Origin: Flavobacteriales bacterium
GTDB lineage: Bacteria > Bacteroidota > Bacteroidia > Flavobacteriales_F > PHOS-HE28
DNA: 64,000 nt
Direction: 5' to 3'
Assembly: GCA_016719225.1 (NCBI GenBank)
Contig: JADKAN010000001.1
Location: 248,001 to 312,000, forward strand
Shown: positions 26,444 to 35,653 of the stretch, piece after piece
How positions within the stretch are numbered: position 1 is the stretch's first letter
Layout: every line of letters begins with the position of its first letter
Program-made: the position numbers and the translations under genes
Notes under the pieces: model-generated
The model's database searches: none
Told to the model about the DNA's origin: nothing
What the model saw: only the letters and a program-made list of their open reading frames with translations

Positions 26444-28423
26444 TCACCCTGCCGGGGAAATGGGCCTGCCAGTGCGCACCAACGGCATTTCGCGAGGGGC
26501 CTGCAGGACCAAAGGCACTTTTTCCACCAAGGTGACATTGGGGTCCAATCCCAAGGATTCTCGGTCGCTGAGGGAGAACCGCTTCAGGAAATAAAAGATG
26601 TCCAGGATAAGGTCATCCCTCAAGGTGAATTCGTTCTCAACGGAGAGGAAACGCTCCATCAGCACATAGCAGATGTCGGTGTGGAAATCACCCTTTTTGA
26701 TGCTTTCATATTTACTGCTGAAGCGGATCTCCTGGTCGGCATCCAGCTCCTCCAGTACCCGGCGGAAAAGCAGGTTGATCCGGGGCTGGACACGGAAGCC
26801 GAGTTGGAAATCCACGCGGATCACCTTATCGTCGATCAACTCGGTGACCTCGTACTCCATGGTATACGGCGCATCCGTATAGTTGACGTGGACGAACCAG
26901 TAGATCTCCGCACGGCGGGGCTTTTTACTCAGGATGCTTTGGATCACCTGTTCTTCCACTTGGTCACTATTGTTGGCCTTGATCAGGTAGACCAAGTGCG
27001 TGGCGAACTTGGGGATCTCCAGGTCGGCGCTCAATTCCCGCAGTGCTTCCGCATAGTCCATCAGCGTAACGAACTTCAAGTAGCGGTTGGTGATCTTCCG
27101 TGCCCTGTACCACACGTACATCACCGCCACCAGGCCCACAGCGAAGACGATGAACCACGCCCGGTGCGTGATCTTCACCACGTTGGCAACGAAATAGGCG
27201 CTTTCCACAGTGAAGAACAGGCCGATAATGGGTAACACCAGCAGTAGGCTCCAGTGGCGCACATGGCGCAAATAGCCGAACATCAGGGTGGTGGTCATCA
27301 ACATCGCCACGCAGATAAAGAAGCCGTAGGCCGCTTCCATCAACGAGCTTTCGCGGAAGTACAACATCACGCCTACGCAGCCCGCAAAGAGCATCCAGTT
27401 GACGCTGGGGATGTAGATCTGTCCGCGCACTTCCGTGGGGAAGCGCACCCGGACCCTGGGCCAGAAGTTCAAGGTGATCGCTTCGTTGATCAACGTGAAG
27501 GCACCGCTGATCAACGCTTGGCTGGCGATGATGGCCGCCAACGTGGCGATGATGATGCCGGACAGGAGGAACCAGGATGGCATCATCTCGAAGAAAGGAT
27601 TCCGGCCCAGCAACTTGTCGTCCCCCAAGCCCAAAAGCCAAGCTCCTTGACCCATGTAGTTCACCACGAGCGTGGTCTTCACATAGATCCAACTCACTTG
27701 GATATTCCTCCTCCCACAGTGGCCCAGATCGCTGTAAAGTGCTTCAGCGCCAGTGGTGCACAGGAATACAGCTCCCAAAAGCCAGAAGCCGCCGGGGTAG
27801 TGCACCAACAGGTCGTAGGCATAATACGGGTTCAAGCAAAGCAGCACGTGCGGGAAACGCACGATGTAAGAGACTCCCAGCACCAGCAGCATGGTGAACC
27901 ACGCCATCATGATGGGGCCGAAAGCCAAGCCCACCACTTTGGTCCCGAACCGCTGGAAGAAGAAAATGCCGGATATAATGACGAGCACCACCGACACGGT
28001 GAGGGTATTGCCCGGTTCAATAATGCCGCTCAGCACAGGCAGGCCGCCCAAGCCTTCAACGGCGGAACTCACCGTGATGGAAGGGGTGATGATGCCGTCC
28101 ACCAACAACGTGCCGGCGCCGATGATAGCGGGGAAGTATAGCCAATTGCCGTAACGCCGCACCAAGGCATAGAGCGAGAAGATCCCACCTTCCCCGCGGT
28201 TGTCCGCGCGCAGCGTCAACAGGATGTATTTGAAGGTGGTTTGGATGGTGAGTGTCCAGAACACACAACTAATGCCGCCCAGGATAAGCTGGTCGCTGAT
28301 CGGGCGCTCACCAATGATGGCTTTGAACACGTAAAGTGGCGATGTACCGATATCGCCATAAATGATGCCCAACGTGATCAGCAGGCCAGCCCAGGAAAGC
28401 GGATGCGTATGCGGCTTTTGCAT
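26444..28423 (-). CDS. kup: Kup/HAK/KT potassium uptake protein, copy 2
   Basis: 659 residues from ATG 28423 (MQKPHTHPLSWAGL). Same architecture as the neighbouring copy: GDIGTSPLYVFKAIIGE, ADNRGEGGIFSLYALV, GAVFLCTTGAEALYSDLGH, and the cytoplasmic tail FATHLVYLIKANNSDQVEE. Both copies keep the intramembrane acidic residues of the signature. The tandem arrangement suggests co-transcription with copy 2 first. No K+-sensing leader such as a c-di-AMP riboswitch was recognised in the 157 bp between this start and the LolA-like gene. Confidence 0.95.
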   Translation of the reverse strand: MQKPHTHPLSWAGLLITLGIIYGDIGTSPLYVFKAIIGERPISDQLILGGISCVFWTLTIQTTFKYILLTLRADNRGEGGIFSLYALVRRYGNWLYFPAIIGAGTLLVDGIITPSITVSSAVEGLGGLPVLSGIIEPGNTLTVSVVLVIISGIFFFQRFGTKVVGLAFGPIMMAWFTMLLVLGVSYIVRFPHVLLCLNPYYAYDLLVHYPGGFWLLGAVFLCTTGAEALYSDLGHCGRRNIQVSWIYVKTTLVVNYMGQGAWLLGLGDDKLLGRNPFFEMMPSWFLLSGIIIATLAAIIASQALISGAFTLINEAITLNFWPRVRVRFPTEVRGQIYIPSVNWMLFAGCVGVMLYFRESSLMEAAYGFFICVAMLMTTTLMFGYLRHVRHWSLLLVLPIIGLFFTVESAYFVANVVKITHRAWFIVFAVGLVAVMYVWYRARKITNRYLKFVTLMDYAEALRELSADLEIPKFATHLVYLIKANNSDQVEEQVIQSILSKKPRRAEIYWFVHVNYTDAPYTMEYEVTELIDDKVIRVDFQLGFRVQPRINLLFRRVLEELDADQEIRFSSKYESIKKGDFHTDICYVLMERFLSVENEFTLRDDLILDIFYFLKRFSLSDRESLGLDPNVTLVEKVPLVLQAPREMPLVRTGRPISPAG

Positions 28424-28581
28424 GGTGCACGGATCCCGTGTCCGAAGAGCCCTTTAGGGAAAAGGGGGGACGAAAGTAGGGGACCCGCACGAGGCTGCAA
28501 CGTTCAGTAGCCAATACCCAGCAGCGGAACACACCATGAATGGTTGGTCGGGCTGCCGGCCACCGATGACGGATACAGCAA

Positions 28582-29226
28582 TTACCGCATGTCGTTCACT
28601 TCCACACCCGGGTACTTGCTCTTATCGAAGCTGAACAAGGCATCCACCATTTCGGCGTTGGGCTTGAAGTTCTTCAGCACGTAGGTCACTTCGTTGCCAT
28701 CCTTGTACTTCATCACCACTTTGCGCGGCTCCATCTTGGCTTTGTCAACGGTGAGGATCACGGTATGGAAGGGTTTCTTGGCGGGGTCGAGCGGGAAGAG
28801 CTTGATGGTCTCTACGGCCACGCCGTCCTCTGTGCTTGCGCCAACGTACTGGCTCTTGAAGCCTTTTTCATAAACGTTGAAGAGGTTGGCGGGATCCAAC
28901 GCTTCGTCCATGTCCTTGGGGTCGCTGATACTCACCTCGTTGCTCTTCTTGCTGTATGTCCAAAGTGCGGCGCCGTCATTGATCACCGTATTGTCCAGCA
29001 CGGTCAGGCGGAATTTGCGCCCTTTTACCTTGATGTTGCCGTCCTGCTTTACGTCCAACTTGCTCGCGGTGTTCAGCAAGCGGCTGCTGAAATCGGCGTC
29101 GAAGCTGGTGTAGCTCTTGTTCTTGGCGATAAGCTGGTCCACGATGGCGCGGCTCTTGGGGTCGTCCTGCGCGAAGCTGTGCAGGAACAGGGAGAGGAAG
29201 GCGAGGAGGAGCAGGGGCTTTTTCAT
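28582..29226 (-). CDS. LolA-like outer-membrane lipoprotein carrier
   Basis: 214 residues. Signal peptide at residues 1-19 (LLLLAFLSLFLHSFAQ). The LolA-type concave beta barrel is indicated by IVDQLIAKNKSYTSFDADFS, GNIKVKGRKFRLTV, ALWTYSKKSNEVSISDP and ALFSFDKSKYPGVEV. It should carry lipoproteins across the periplasm. It differs from the proteobacterial protein in sequence but matches the shorter Bacteroidota version; a related but distinct carrier role is possible. It stands alone on the minus strand between the SET pair and the Kup pair. Confidence 0.85.
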   Translation of the reverse strand: MKKPLLLLAFLSLFLHSFAQDDPKSRAIVDQLIAKNKSYTSFDADFSSRLLNTASKLDVKQDGNIKVKGRKFRLTVLDNTVINDGAALWTYSKKSNEVSISDPKDMDEALDPANLFNVYEKGFKSQYVGASTEDGVAVETIKLFPLDPAKKPFHTVILTVDKAKMEPRKVVMKYKDGNEVTYVLKNFKPNAEMVDALFSFDKSKYPGVEVNDMR

Positions 29227-29272
29227 GGAGGTCGTGGGTTTCAGTTGCTGAATGGCAACTCGCGTGCCAAGC

Positions 29273-29752
29273 TCACGGCGTTACCCGCTCGTGGGTCCTG
29301 GGTTGGAGCAGTGTGCCGGTGCAGGAAGGGGCTCCACAACGGCAGGCCCAGATCTTTTTCAGCCTTGCGGTGTAGGGCACATCGAATGAGATGCCGTAGT
29401 CGTAGTTCAACTCTTCCCCTTCAGCCACGTCGCGCAGCGTCTCGATGATCACGCGGTCCTTCATCCGGTCGCGTGGATGGGTATGCAGGTATGGAATGCA
29501 GTTCGGCTCGCAGCTGTGGTTGAACCAACGCGCGTCGTTGCCGCCGACGTTCCCGTCAATGATCCACGCGTCGTTCAGTGCGAAAAGGAACGTATGTCCC
29601 GTGTAGATCTCATCGTACAGTTCATCGGCCTGTTCCGTGGTGATCAACCGGCCTTTGTATTCAATGAGCTCCGTGCCTGCCGGCAGGTCGCACGCGGCGA
29701 ACACCCCATTCCCGTGGACCCGCGAACGCCGTACGATGATGGGTGAGGCCAT
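29273..29752 (-). CDS. SET-domain lysine methyltransferase-like protein, copy A
   Basis: 159 residues covering a complete minimal SET domain: VHGNGVFAACDLPAGTELIE, HTFLFALNDAWIIDG, the pseudoknot motif ARWFNHSCEPNC (about residues 88-99) and GEELNYDYGI (about 126-135). A post-SET Cys cluster follows, CRCGAPSCTGTLL, which with the Cys of NHSC would bind zinc. Such enzymes transfer methyl groups from SAM to lysine. The bacterial target is unknown. It starts 3 bp after its paralogue's stop, so the two are one transcript. Full conservation of the NHS and GEELNYDY boxes suggests it is active. Confidence 0.9.
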   Translation of the reverse strand: MASPIIVRRSRVHGNGVFAACDLPAGTELIEYKGRLITTEQADELYDEIYTGHTFLFALNDAWIIDGNVGGNDARWFNHSCEPNCIPYLHTHPRDRMKDRVIIETLRDVAEGEELNYDYGISFDVPYTARLKKIWACRCGAPSCTGTLLQPRTHERVTP

Positions 29753-29755
29753 GCT

Positions 29756-30250
29756 TCAGGCCGGGACGACCTTGCTCTTTTTGCTTTTCTTCGCCGGCTT
29801 GATCATGGAGCCGGTGCAGTTCGGCGCGCCACAACGGCAGGCCCACAAGCGGCGATCTTCCGCCGTGATGGGTTCCTCGATCCGGATGTCGTAGTCGTAA
29901 GTGAGTTCTTCGCCCGGCTCGATGTCGCGCAAGGCCTCGATCACCACCTTGTCCTTGCGCGGGTCGCCGCTTTCGGCCTCGATAACGAACGCCATGCAGT
30001 TCGGCGCACACCCATGGTTGAGCCAACGTGCGACGTTGCCGTTGATGTTCGCGTCGATCACGTAATCGTCGTTCAGGATGAAGAGGAAGGTGTGGCCGGT
30101 GTCCTTGCCGCCGTATTCCTTGTCCACCTCCGCGTGCGTGCGGAGCTTGCCTTTGTATTGCACCACATCCTCGCCCGCCTTGATGGGCGCCGTGGCGAAA
30201 ACGCCTTGGCCGTGGATCTTGGAGTTGCGCTGTGCGATCTTGCTGGGCAT
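29756..30250 (-). CDS. SET-domain lysine methyltransferase-like protein, copy B
   Basis: 164 residues from ATG 30250. The frame is open upstream, but MPSKIAQRNSKIHGQGVFA is the normal beginning. Motifs: HTFLFILNDDYVIDANING, ARWLNHGCAPNC (Ser of the usual NHS box is Gly here), GEELTYDYDI, and post-SET CRCGAPNCTGSMI. The C-terminus is Lys/Ser-rich (AKKSKKSKVV), possibly a nucleic-acid contact. It is the upstream gene of the tandem pair. The NHG change weakens, but does not exclude, catalysis. Confidence 0.9.
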   Translation of the reverse strand: MPSKIAQRNSKIHGQGVFATAPIKAGEDVVQYKGKLRTHAEVDKEYGGKDTGHTFLFILNDDYVIDANINGNVARWLNHGCAPNCMAFVIEAESGDPRKDKVVIEALRDIEPGEELTYDYDIRIEEPITAEDRRLWACRCGAPNCTGSMIKPAKKSKKSKVVPA

Positions 30251-30368
30251 GGGTGCGGAAAAAAGAGGCGCGAATTTACACTCAGTGTCCCGCGCACTGC
30301 ACACTTGGAAGAAAACTAAGGAAAGACACGAATGCAATGTCCTGCGACGGCGACCGTGCTTACCCTCC

Positions 30369-31166
30369 TTAAACCTTCGATGCCGCCAACGCGAATACCA
30401 TTGGCAATTTGCCCTCCATCCCTGCGATGCGGTACAGTCCGTCCGCTCCCTTCACGGTCTTTTCAAAACAGTTGTGCGGAGAGCCGTCGAGTTCCTCGAA
30501 GCGGTCGATGTGCAGCCCGGCATCCAACAAAGCTGTGATGGAACCCGCTAAGGAATGGTTCCATCCGTGCGACTTCAGGTTGATCTCGGCGGTACTGTCG
30601 GCATAGGTCGACTTCTCGGTCTCCTCGATCACCTCGCGGTTGAAATAAGAATACGCAACCTCCGTGAATGCGTTGTTGAACATCCATACCATCGGATGGA
30701 ATTCCACCAGCACCAATTTACCTCCCGGCTTCAGGTAGCGCGAGATGTTCTGCGCCCATGTCCCCAATTCCGGAAGCCAGCCCAGCAAGCCATAGCTCGT
30801 GAACACGGTATCGAAGCGTCCTTCCAGTTCCGGCAGTGGGTCCAATACGTTCGCTTCAATGAATTCCGCTTGCAACCCGGTGCGCTCCGCCAGCTTCCGA
30901 GCTTCCGCGATGGCTACATCCGAGAGGTCCAGACCAGTGACATTCGCGCCCATGCGTGCCAGCGAAAGCGTGTCCTGCCCGAAATGACATTGTAGGTGAA
31001 GGACATCCTTTCCCGCTACTTCGCCCAACAGTTCAATTTCTTTCTCGCTCAGGGAATTCGCGCCTTGCAGAAATCCTTCCACGTCGTAGAACTTGGAACC
31101 CACGTGGTGCTTGGTGCGTGCATTCCAGAGCGCCCGGTTCAACTCGAAGGAATCGTGGTGGGACAT
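30369..31166 (-). CDS. Class I SAM-dependent methyltransferase
   Basis: 265 residues from ATG 31166 (MSHHDSFELN). SAM-binding motif I is VLHLQCHFGQDTLSLA (about residues 55-70), followed by ANVTGLDLSDVAI with the acidic ribose-binding residue and FDTVFTSYGLLGWLPEL. GKLVLVEFHPMVWMF is post-motif III. The QCHFGQDT variant of motif I is characteristic of a widespread cytoplasmic group of unknown small-molecule substrate. It lies 119 bp after the SET copy B start on the same strand and 58 bp before the gate-domain gene. Confidence 0.85.
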   Translation of the reverse strand: MSHHDSFELNRALWNARTKHHVGSKFYDVEGFLQGANSLSEKEIELLGEVAGKDVLHLQCHFGQDTLSLARMGANVTGLDLSDVAIAEARKLAERTGLQAEFIEANVLDPLPELEGRFDTVFTSYGLLGWLPELGTWAQNISRYLKPGGKLVLVEFHPMVWMFNNAFTEVAYSYFNREVIEETEKSTYADSTAEINLKSHGWNHSLAGSITALLDAGLHIDRFEELDGSPHNCFEKTVKGADGLYRIAGMEGKLPMVFALAASKV

Positions 31167-31224
31167 AGCGGCAAAGCTCAGGCAAACTTCCCAAAGCAAC
31201 GCTGCGACGGTGGTGGACAGGGAC

Positions 31225-32652
31225 TTAGAAATACAGTGAACACACCACGATGGCAGTGATCACGCAGACCAGGTCCACCAACAGCATTACACCGATAGTA
31301 TAACGCGTGTCCTTCACGTTCACCGTGCCGAAGTAGAGCGCCACCACATAGAAGGTGGTCTCCGCCGCGCCTTGCAACACGCTGGAAAGCTGACCCGTAA
31401 GGCTATCGGCACCGTAGGTCTTCATGGCGTCCAGCATGAAACCGCGCGAGCCGCCGGAGCTGAAGGGACGCATCAGAGCAACAGGGATGGCGTCGATGAT
31501 CTCGCGGTCCACGTGGAAAACGGCCAGCAGCGAAGAGAAGCCGTCCATTACGATGCCCATGAGCCCGCTATTACGGAAGATGCTCAACGCAGCCAGCATC
31601 GCGATCATGTAGGGCAGTACCCGCAAGCCGGTGGTAAAGCCGTCCTTGCTGCCGTGGATGAACGAGTCGAACATGTTGGTGCCCTTCTCGGTGAAGAAGC
31701 GTTCGTGCAGGAAGGCATAGCCGACGATCAGCAGGATGATGGCGAGCAGAAGTCCATTGCCGAGGTTGTCGGTGAAGTGGAATTTTGCCGCGCCGCTCAA
31801 GCCGCTGATGAACGCCATCAGACCACCGATCACGCCGCTCACGGCCAGCACGAAGATGATCACCGGCACATTGAACAGGTTGATCTTTTGCCGGATACCC
31901 ACGAAGATCAAGGCAGCCAAAGTGCCAACGAAACTGGTCACGATGCACGGGATCATGATGTCCGCCGGGTTGGCCGCGCCCATTGCCGCGCGGTAGCCAA
32001 TGATGCTGGTGGGCAGCAAGGTGAGGCCTGCCGCGTGCAGGCACAGGAACATGATCTGGCTGTTCGTGGCCTTGTCCGGCGTGGGATTGTTCTCCTGCAT
32101 GCTCTCCATCGCCTTCAGGCCGAAGGGCGTGGCAGCATTGTCCAAGCCGAGGAAATTGGCGGCGAAGTTCAGCGTCATGTACCCATACGCAGGGTGATCG
32201 CCCGGCAGGTCGGGGAAGATGCGACGGAAGATGGGGGAGAGGAAGCGCGCGAGCTTTTCCATGGCCCGCGAATCCACCAGCAGGTTCATCAGTCCGCAGA
32301 AGAAGGTGAGGTAGCCGATGAGCGGAAGCCACAGGTCCTTCACGGTGTTCTTGCAGGTCTCGAAAAGGCCGTCCGCCGCCTGTTTGCCGTGGCTGTAGCG
32401 CACCATGCCACCCTTGCCCATGGTGATCAACGTATCTCTGCGCATCACTCCACCTTCGCCAGCCGCACGCAGTTCCATCAGTAAGGCCGTTCCGTGCAGT
32501 TCCGCACTGTCTTTTTCGGCCACCATCAACGGGTCACCTTGATTACCGTTCACCAGCGTACCGAGACTATGCTGCCTGCCGGTGGCCAACATGGCCAGCG
32601 CATAGCCGATGCTGAGAATGAGGAGGAAGGTCCAAAAACGACTGAGGGCCAT
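31225..32652 (-). CDS. SpmA-SpmB-like nucleoside-recognition (Gate) domain membrane protein
   Basis: 475 residues. It fuses two halves that are separate spore-maturation proteins SpmA and SpmB in Bacillus. The first half has DLWLPLIGYLTFFCGLMNL and LNFAANFLGLDNAATPFG. The second half has GSKDGFTTGLRVLPYMIAML and IPVALMRPFSSGGSRGFM. Around ten membrane segments are predicted. An insertion of about 70 residues after the first helix (residues 27-95) is probably extracytoplasmic. Non-sporulating Bacteroidota often carry the fused form; its transport substrate is unknown. Monocistronic. Confidence 0.88.
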   Translation of the reverse strand: MALSRFWTFLLILSIGYALAMLATGRQHSLGTLVNGNQGDPLMVAEKDSAELHGTALLMELRAAGEGGVMRRDTLITMGKGGMVRYSHGKQAADGLFETCKNTVKDLWLPLIGYLTFFCGLMNLLVDSRAMEKLARFLSPIFRRIFPDLPGDHPAYGYMTLNFAANFLGLDNAATPFGLKAMESMQENNPTPDKATNSQIMFLCLHAAGLTLLPTSIIGYRAAMGAANPADIMIPCIVTSFVGTLAALIFVGIRQKINLFNVPVIIFVLAVSGVIGGLMAFISGLSGAAKFHFTDNLGNGLLLAIILLIVGYAFLHERFFTEKGTNMFDSFIHGSKDGFTTGLRVLPYMIAMLAALSIFRNSGLMGIVMDGFSSLLAVFHVDREIIDAIPVALMRPFSSGGSRGFMLDAMKTYGADSLTGQLSSVLQGAAETTFYVVALYFGTVNVKDTRYTIGVMLLVDLVCVITAIVVCSLYF

Positions 32653-32803
32653 GGGCTGTTGTTGCTCTGCAAAGAAGCGGCACTACGGAAGCCGTGTGGT
32701 GCCGACCAACCGCCGGACGTGAACAACCCGATGTGTACGAAGAGGAAGCGGCAGAAGCCCAGCGGCGCGGAGACTGCGCCTTTAAGCGGTCAGGATAGTT
32801 GCA

Positions 32804-32839
32804 GGAACGCCCGTGGACCTTTCGATCCACGGGCGTTCC
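32804..32839 (-). terminator. Hairpin terminator after the catalase gene
   Basis: A 14-bp perfect stem (32804-32817 with 32826-32839) and an 8-nt loop lie 28 bp past the catalase stop. There is no long T-run. It also separates catalase from the SpmA-SpmB-like gene on the same strand. Confidence 0.75.
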
Positions 32840-32866
32840 GATCCATGCCAGGAGGGAGAACGCCGT

Positions 32867-34348
32867 TTACTTCATCGGCAACTTCAACGCATCCGCAACG
32901 CCTTTCCCGTAAGCCGGGTCCACCATGGTGCAATTGCTGATGTGCTTCATTTTCACCTCACGAGGTGCATCGCCCATGGCACGTGCCGTGTTATCGAAGA
33001 GGACCTGTTGCTGTGCAGGATCCATCAAGTGGAAGAGTGCTGCAGGCTGTGAGAAATAGTCCGTATCCACCTTGTGGTTCCAGTGATCCGCAGCGCCTTC
33101 CAGCGCCAGCGGTGGTTCAGCAAAGTCCGGCTGTTCCTGCCACTCGCCATAGCTGTTGGGCTCATAGGCGAGTGTGCTGCCGTGGTTTCCGTCCACGCGC
33201 ATGGCCCCGTCGCGGTGGAAGCTGTGCACGGGGCACTTCGGCGCATTCACCGGGATCTGCTGGTGGTTGATTCCCAAACGATAGCGCTGCGCATCGCCGT
33301 AGGAGAAGAGACGTCCTTGCAACATCTTGTCCGGGGAGAAGCTGATGCCGGGCACCACGTGCGCCGGGTTGAAAGCGGCCTGCTCCACCTCGGCGAAGTA
33401 GTTCGCGGGATTGCGGTCCAGCTCCCAAACGCCCACTTCGATCAGCGGATAGTCGCCGTGAGGCCACACCTTGGAGAGGTCAAAGGGATTGTAGGGCACC
33501 TTGCTCGCGTCCTTCTCAGGCATCACTTGCACGCAGAGCTTCCACTTCGGGAACTTCTTGTTCTCGATCGACTCATAGAGGTCGCGCTGTGCACTTTCCC
33601 GGTCGCTACCGATCAACGCGGTGGCCTCCGCGTCCGTGAGGTTCTTGATGCCTTGCTGGCAAACGTGGTGGAATTTCACCCAGAAGCGCTCTTGCTTTGC
33701 GTTGATGAAGCTGAAGGTGTGCGAACCGAAACCATGCATGTGGCGATAGCCATTGGGCAGGCCGCGGTCGCTCATCAGGATGGTCACTTGGTGGATCGCC
33801 TCCGGGAGGTTCGTCCAGAAATCCCAGTTGTTGCGCGCGCTGCGCATGTTGGTACGCGGATCACGCTTCACGGCGTGGTTGAGATCGGGGAATTTGAGCG
33901 GGTCGCGCATGAAGAACACCGGCGTGTTGTTGCCCACCAGGTCCCAATTGCCCTCCTCGGTGTAGAATTTCACCGCGAAACCGCGGATATCGCGCTCCGC
34001 ATCCGCCGCGCCGCGCTCGCCGGCAACGGTGGAGAAGCGTGCGAAGATCTCCGTCTTCTTGCCCACCTCGGAGAAGAGTTTCGCCCGCGTGTACTGCGAA
34101 ATGTCATTGGTCACTGTAAAGGTGCCGTATGCTCCGGAACCTTTCGCGTGCATGCGTCGCTCAGGTATCACCTCGCGATCGAAATGGGCGAGCTTCTCCA
34201 AGAACCACACATCCTGCAATAGTTGCGGACCTCGTGGGCCGGCTGTCAGCACGTTCTGGTTGTCCACCACCGGACAGCCTGAGATCGAGGTCAGCTTTTG
34301 TTCACTTTGTTTTTCCGTCATCTTGGCCTTTTCCTGTTCGTCTTTCAT
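32867..34348 (-). CDS. katA: Small-subunit haem catalase (clade 3)
   Basis: 493 residues. The active-site His is in IPERRMHAKGSGA (about residue 66), the distal Asn in VGNNTPVFF (about 139) and the haem-ligand Tyr in RLFSYGDAQRYRLG (about 350). FARFSTVAGERGAAD and NFFAEVEQ-type NADPH-binding surfaces (here YFAEVEQAAFNP) are present. Length matches the 55-kDa subunit type. It degrades hydrogen peroxide in the cytoplasm. The N-terminus has a short charged extension; Met 10 is an alternative start. Monocistronic with its own terminator; no OxyR-type site was identified. Confidence 0.97.
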   Translation of the reverse strand: MKDEQEKAKMTEKQSEQKLTSISGCPVVDNQNVLTAGPRGPQLLQDVWFLEKLAHFDREVIPERRMHAKGSGAYGTFTVTNDISQYTRAKLFSEVGKKTEIFARFSTVAGERGAADAERDIRGFAVKFYTEEGNWDLVGNNTPVFFMRDPLKFPDLNHAVKRDPRTNMRSARNNWDFWTNLPEAIHQVTILMSDRGLPNGYRHMHGFGSHTFSFINAKQERFWVKFHHVCQQGIKNLTDAEATALIGSDRESAQRDLYESIENKKFPKWKLCVQVMPEKDASKVPYNPFDLSKVWPHGDYPLIEVGVWELDRNPANYFAEVEQAAFNPAHVVPGISFSPDKMLQGRLFSYGDAQRYRLGINHQQIPVNAPKCPVHSFHRDGAMRVDGNHGSTLAYEPNSYGEWQEQPDFAEPPLALEGAADHWNHKVDTDYFSQPAALFHLMDPAQQQVLFDNTARAMGDAPREVKMKHISNCTMVDPAYGKGVADALKLPMK

Positions 34349-34628
34349 CGCATTCGGGCTTTAAGGGTGCATGGGTGAGGGTGGCCGCAGCTCGGGGTGA
34401 CTCTTTCCTTTCGCCCCACAAGGTAATGATGACTTATGGCCCCGGTTTTCCAAGAAACTATTTGGCCCGCAGCTGAAAATCATACCGCCTTTGGGCTTGG
34501 GTGCCGAAGCACATTTTGGAAGGAAGGACGAGCGATGAAAGACCCCGGATGTTTGCCCCCCATATCCAGTGAACTCCATCACATGATGGAACTACGCTCT
34601 ACCTTCGAAGCATTAAAAAGAACAGCAC

Positions 34629-35501
34629 ATGAACAAACCTCTTCTCCTCCTTCTTGCCGTATCGCTCACCTTGGGCTCTTGCGTCTCGAAGAAAAAGTAC
34701 ACCGCCATTCAACTATCCAACGAAACGCTGCACGGCAAGCTGGATGAGGCCAACCGCGCCTTGGATGCATGCAACAGTAAGACCGCCACTTTGCAGACCA
34801 GTAACGACCACCTCAAGGACCAAGTGGCTGAGATGAGCGTCACCAACCAAGCGTTGCTGAACAACGTGGGCAACATGGCGACACTGAGTGCCAAGGAAGC
34901 TTCCAATCTGGAGAAATCGTTGGAGAGCATCAAGGAAAAGGACCTCCAGATCCGCAACATGAGCGATGCCCTGACCAAAAAGGACTCCGTAACACTTGCG
35001 TTGGTGATCAGCTTGAAGAGCTCGCTCGGCAACCTCAACGACACTGACGTTACCATCAATGTGGAGAAGAGCGTGGTGTTCATCTCCCTCAGCGATAAGA
35101 TGCTCTTCCCAAGCGGTAGCACCACCATCGGCCCCAACGCGAAGAACGTGTTGAGCAAAGTGGCCACCGTGCTCAACGACAAGCCTCAGATGGACGTCCT
35201 CGTGGAAGGCCACACGGACAACGTGCCCATTAGCAAGGATTGCATCAAGGACAACTGGGACCTGAGCGTGATGCGCGCTACCGCCATCACCCGCGTTCTC
35301 ACCAACGACCTCGGTGTGGACCCTGCCCGCATCACCGCTGGCGGCCGAGGCCAGTATGTGCCGCTCGTGGCGAACGACACGCCCGCGGACCGTGCCAAGA
35401 ACCGCCGCACGCGCATTGTCATCCTGCCGAAGATGGACCAGTTCTACAACATGATCGAGGATGGCCTGAAGAAAGCAACGGAGTTGGAAGGCGGCAATTG
35501 A
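34629..35501 (+). CDS. OmpA/MotB-type peptidoglycan-binding lipoprotein
   Basis: 290 residues. Lipobox GSC (Cys 18) after a short signal peptide. Residues 20-130 are a long coiled coil (LHGKLDEANRALDACNSKT, LEKSLESIKEKDLQIRNMS). The C-terminal OmpA domain, about 150-280, has MLFPSGSTTIG, VLVEGHTDNVPIS, NWDLSVMRATAITRVL and GRGQYVPLVAND with AKNRRTRIVI. The Asp and Arg of HTDN and NRRTRI are those that bind diaminopimelate in peptidoglycan. It should tether the outer membrane to the cell wall. Monocistronic with a strong terminator. Confidence 0.93.
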   Translation: MNKPLLLLLAVSLTLGSCVSKKKYTAIQLSNETLHGKLDEANRALDACNSKTATLQTSNDHLKDQVAEMSVTNQALLNNVGNMATLSAKEASNLEKSLESIKEKDLQIRNMSDALTKKDSVTLALVISLKSSLGNLNDTDVTINVEKSVVFISLSDKMLFPSGSTTIGPNAKNVLSKVATVLNDKPQMDVLVEGHTDNVPISKDCIKDNWDLSVMRATAITRVLTNDLGVDPARITAGGRGQYVPLVANDTPADRAKNRRTRIVILPKMDQFYNMIEDGLKKATELEGGN

Positions 35502-35519
35502 TCTTGCAACCACACATTG

Positions 35520-35549
35520 GGAACGCCCCGGACTTGTCCGGGGCGTTCC
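35520..35549 (+). terminator. Rho-independent terminator of the OmpA-like gene
   Basis: A 13-bp perfect GC-rich stem (35520-35532 with 35537-35549), a CTTG loop and a TTTTT tract directly after it, 18 bp past the stop codon. Confidence 0.92.
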
Positions 35550-35653
35550 TTTTTGTACCCATCATTTTTTCGCAGGAACCTTCCATTGCTGTACCGCCCG
35601 GAGAATGGGATCCATTGATCCCGCTTGGCGCCACGGCCTCGGTCGGGAAGTAC

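Noticed and set aside
24336..28423. Assembly duplication of one kup gene
   Set aside because: The two copies differ at many residues throughout, so they are real paralogues.
31372..32484. 370-codon plus-strand open frame opposite the SpmA-SpmB-like gene
   Set aside because: His/Gln/Glu-rich translation typical of the antisense of a membrane protein; no start context.
33074..34222. Long plus-strand open frame opposite catalase
   Set aside because: It lies entirely antisense to a well-conserved catalase and has no motif; GC-rich codon use leaves antisense frames open.
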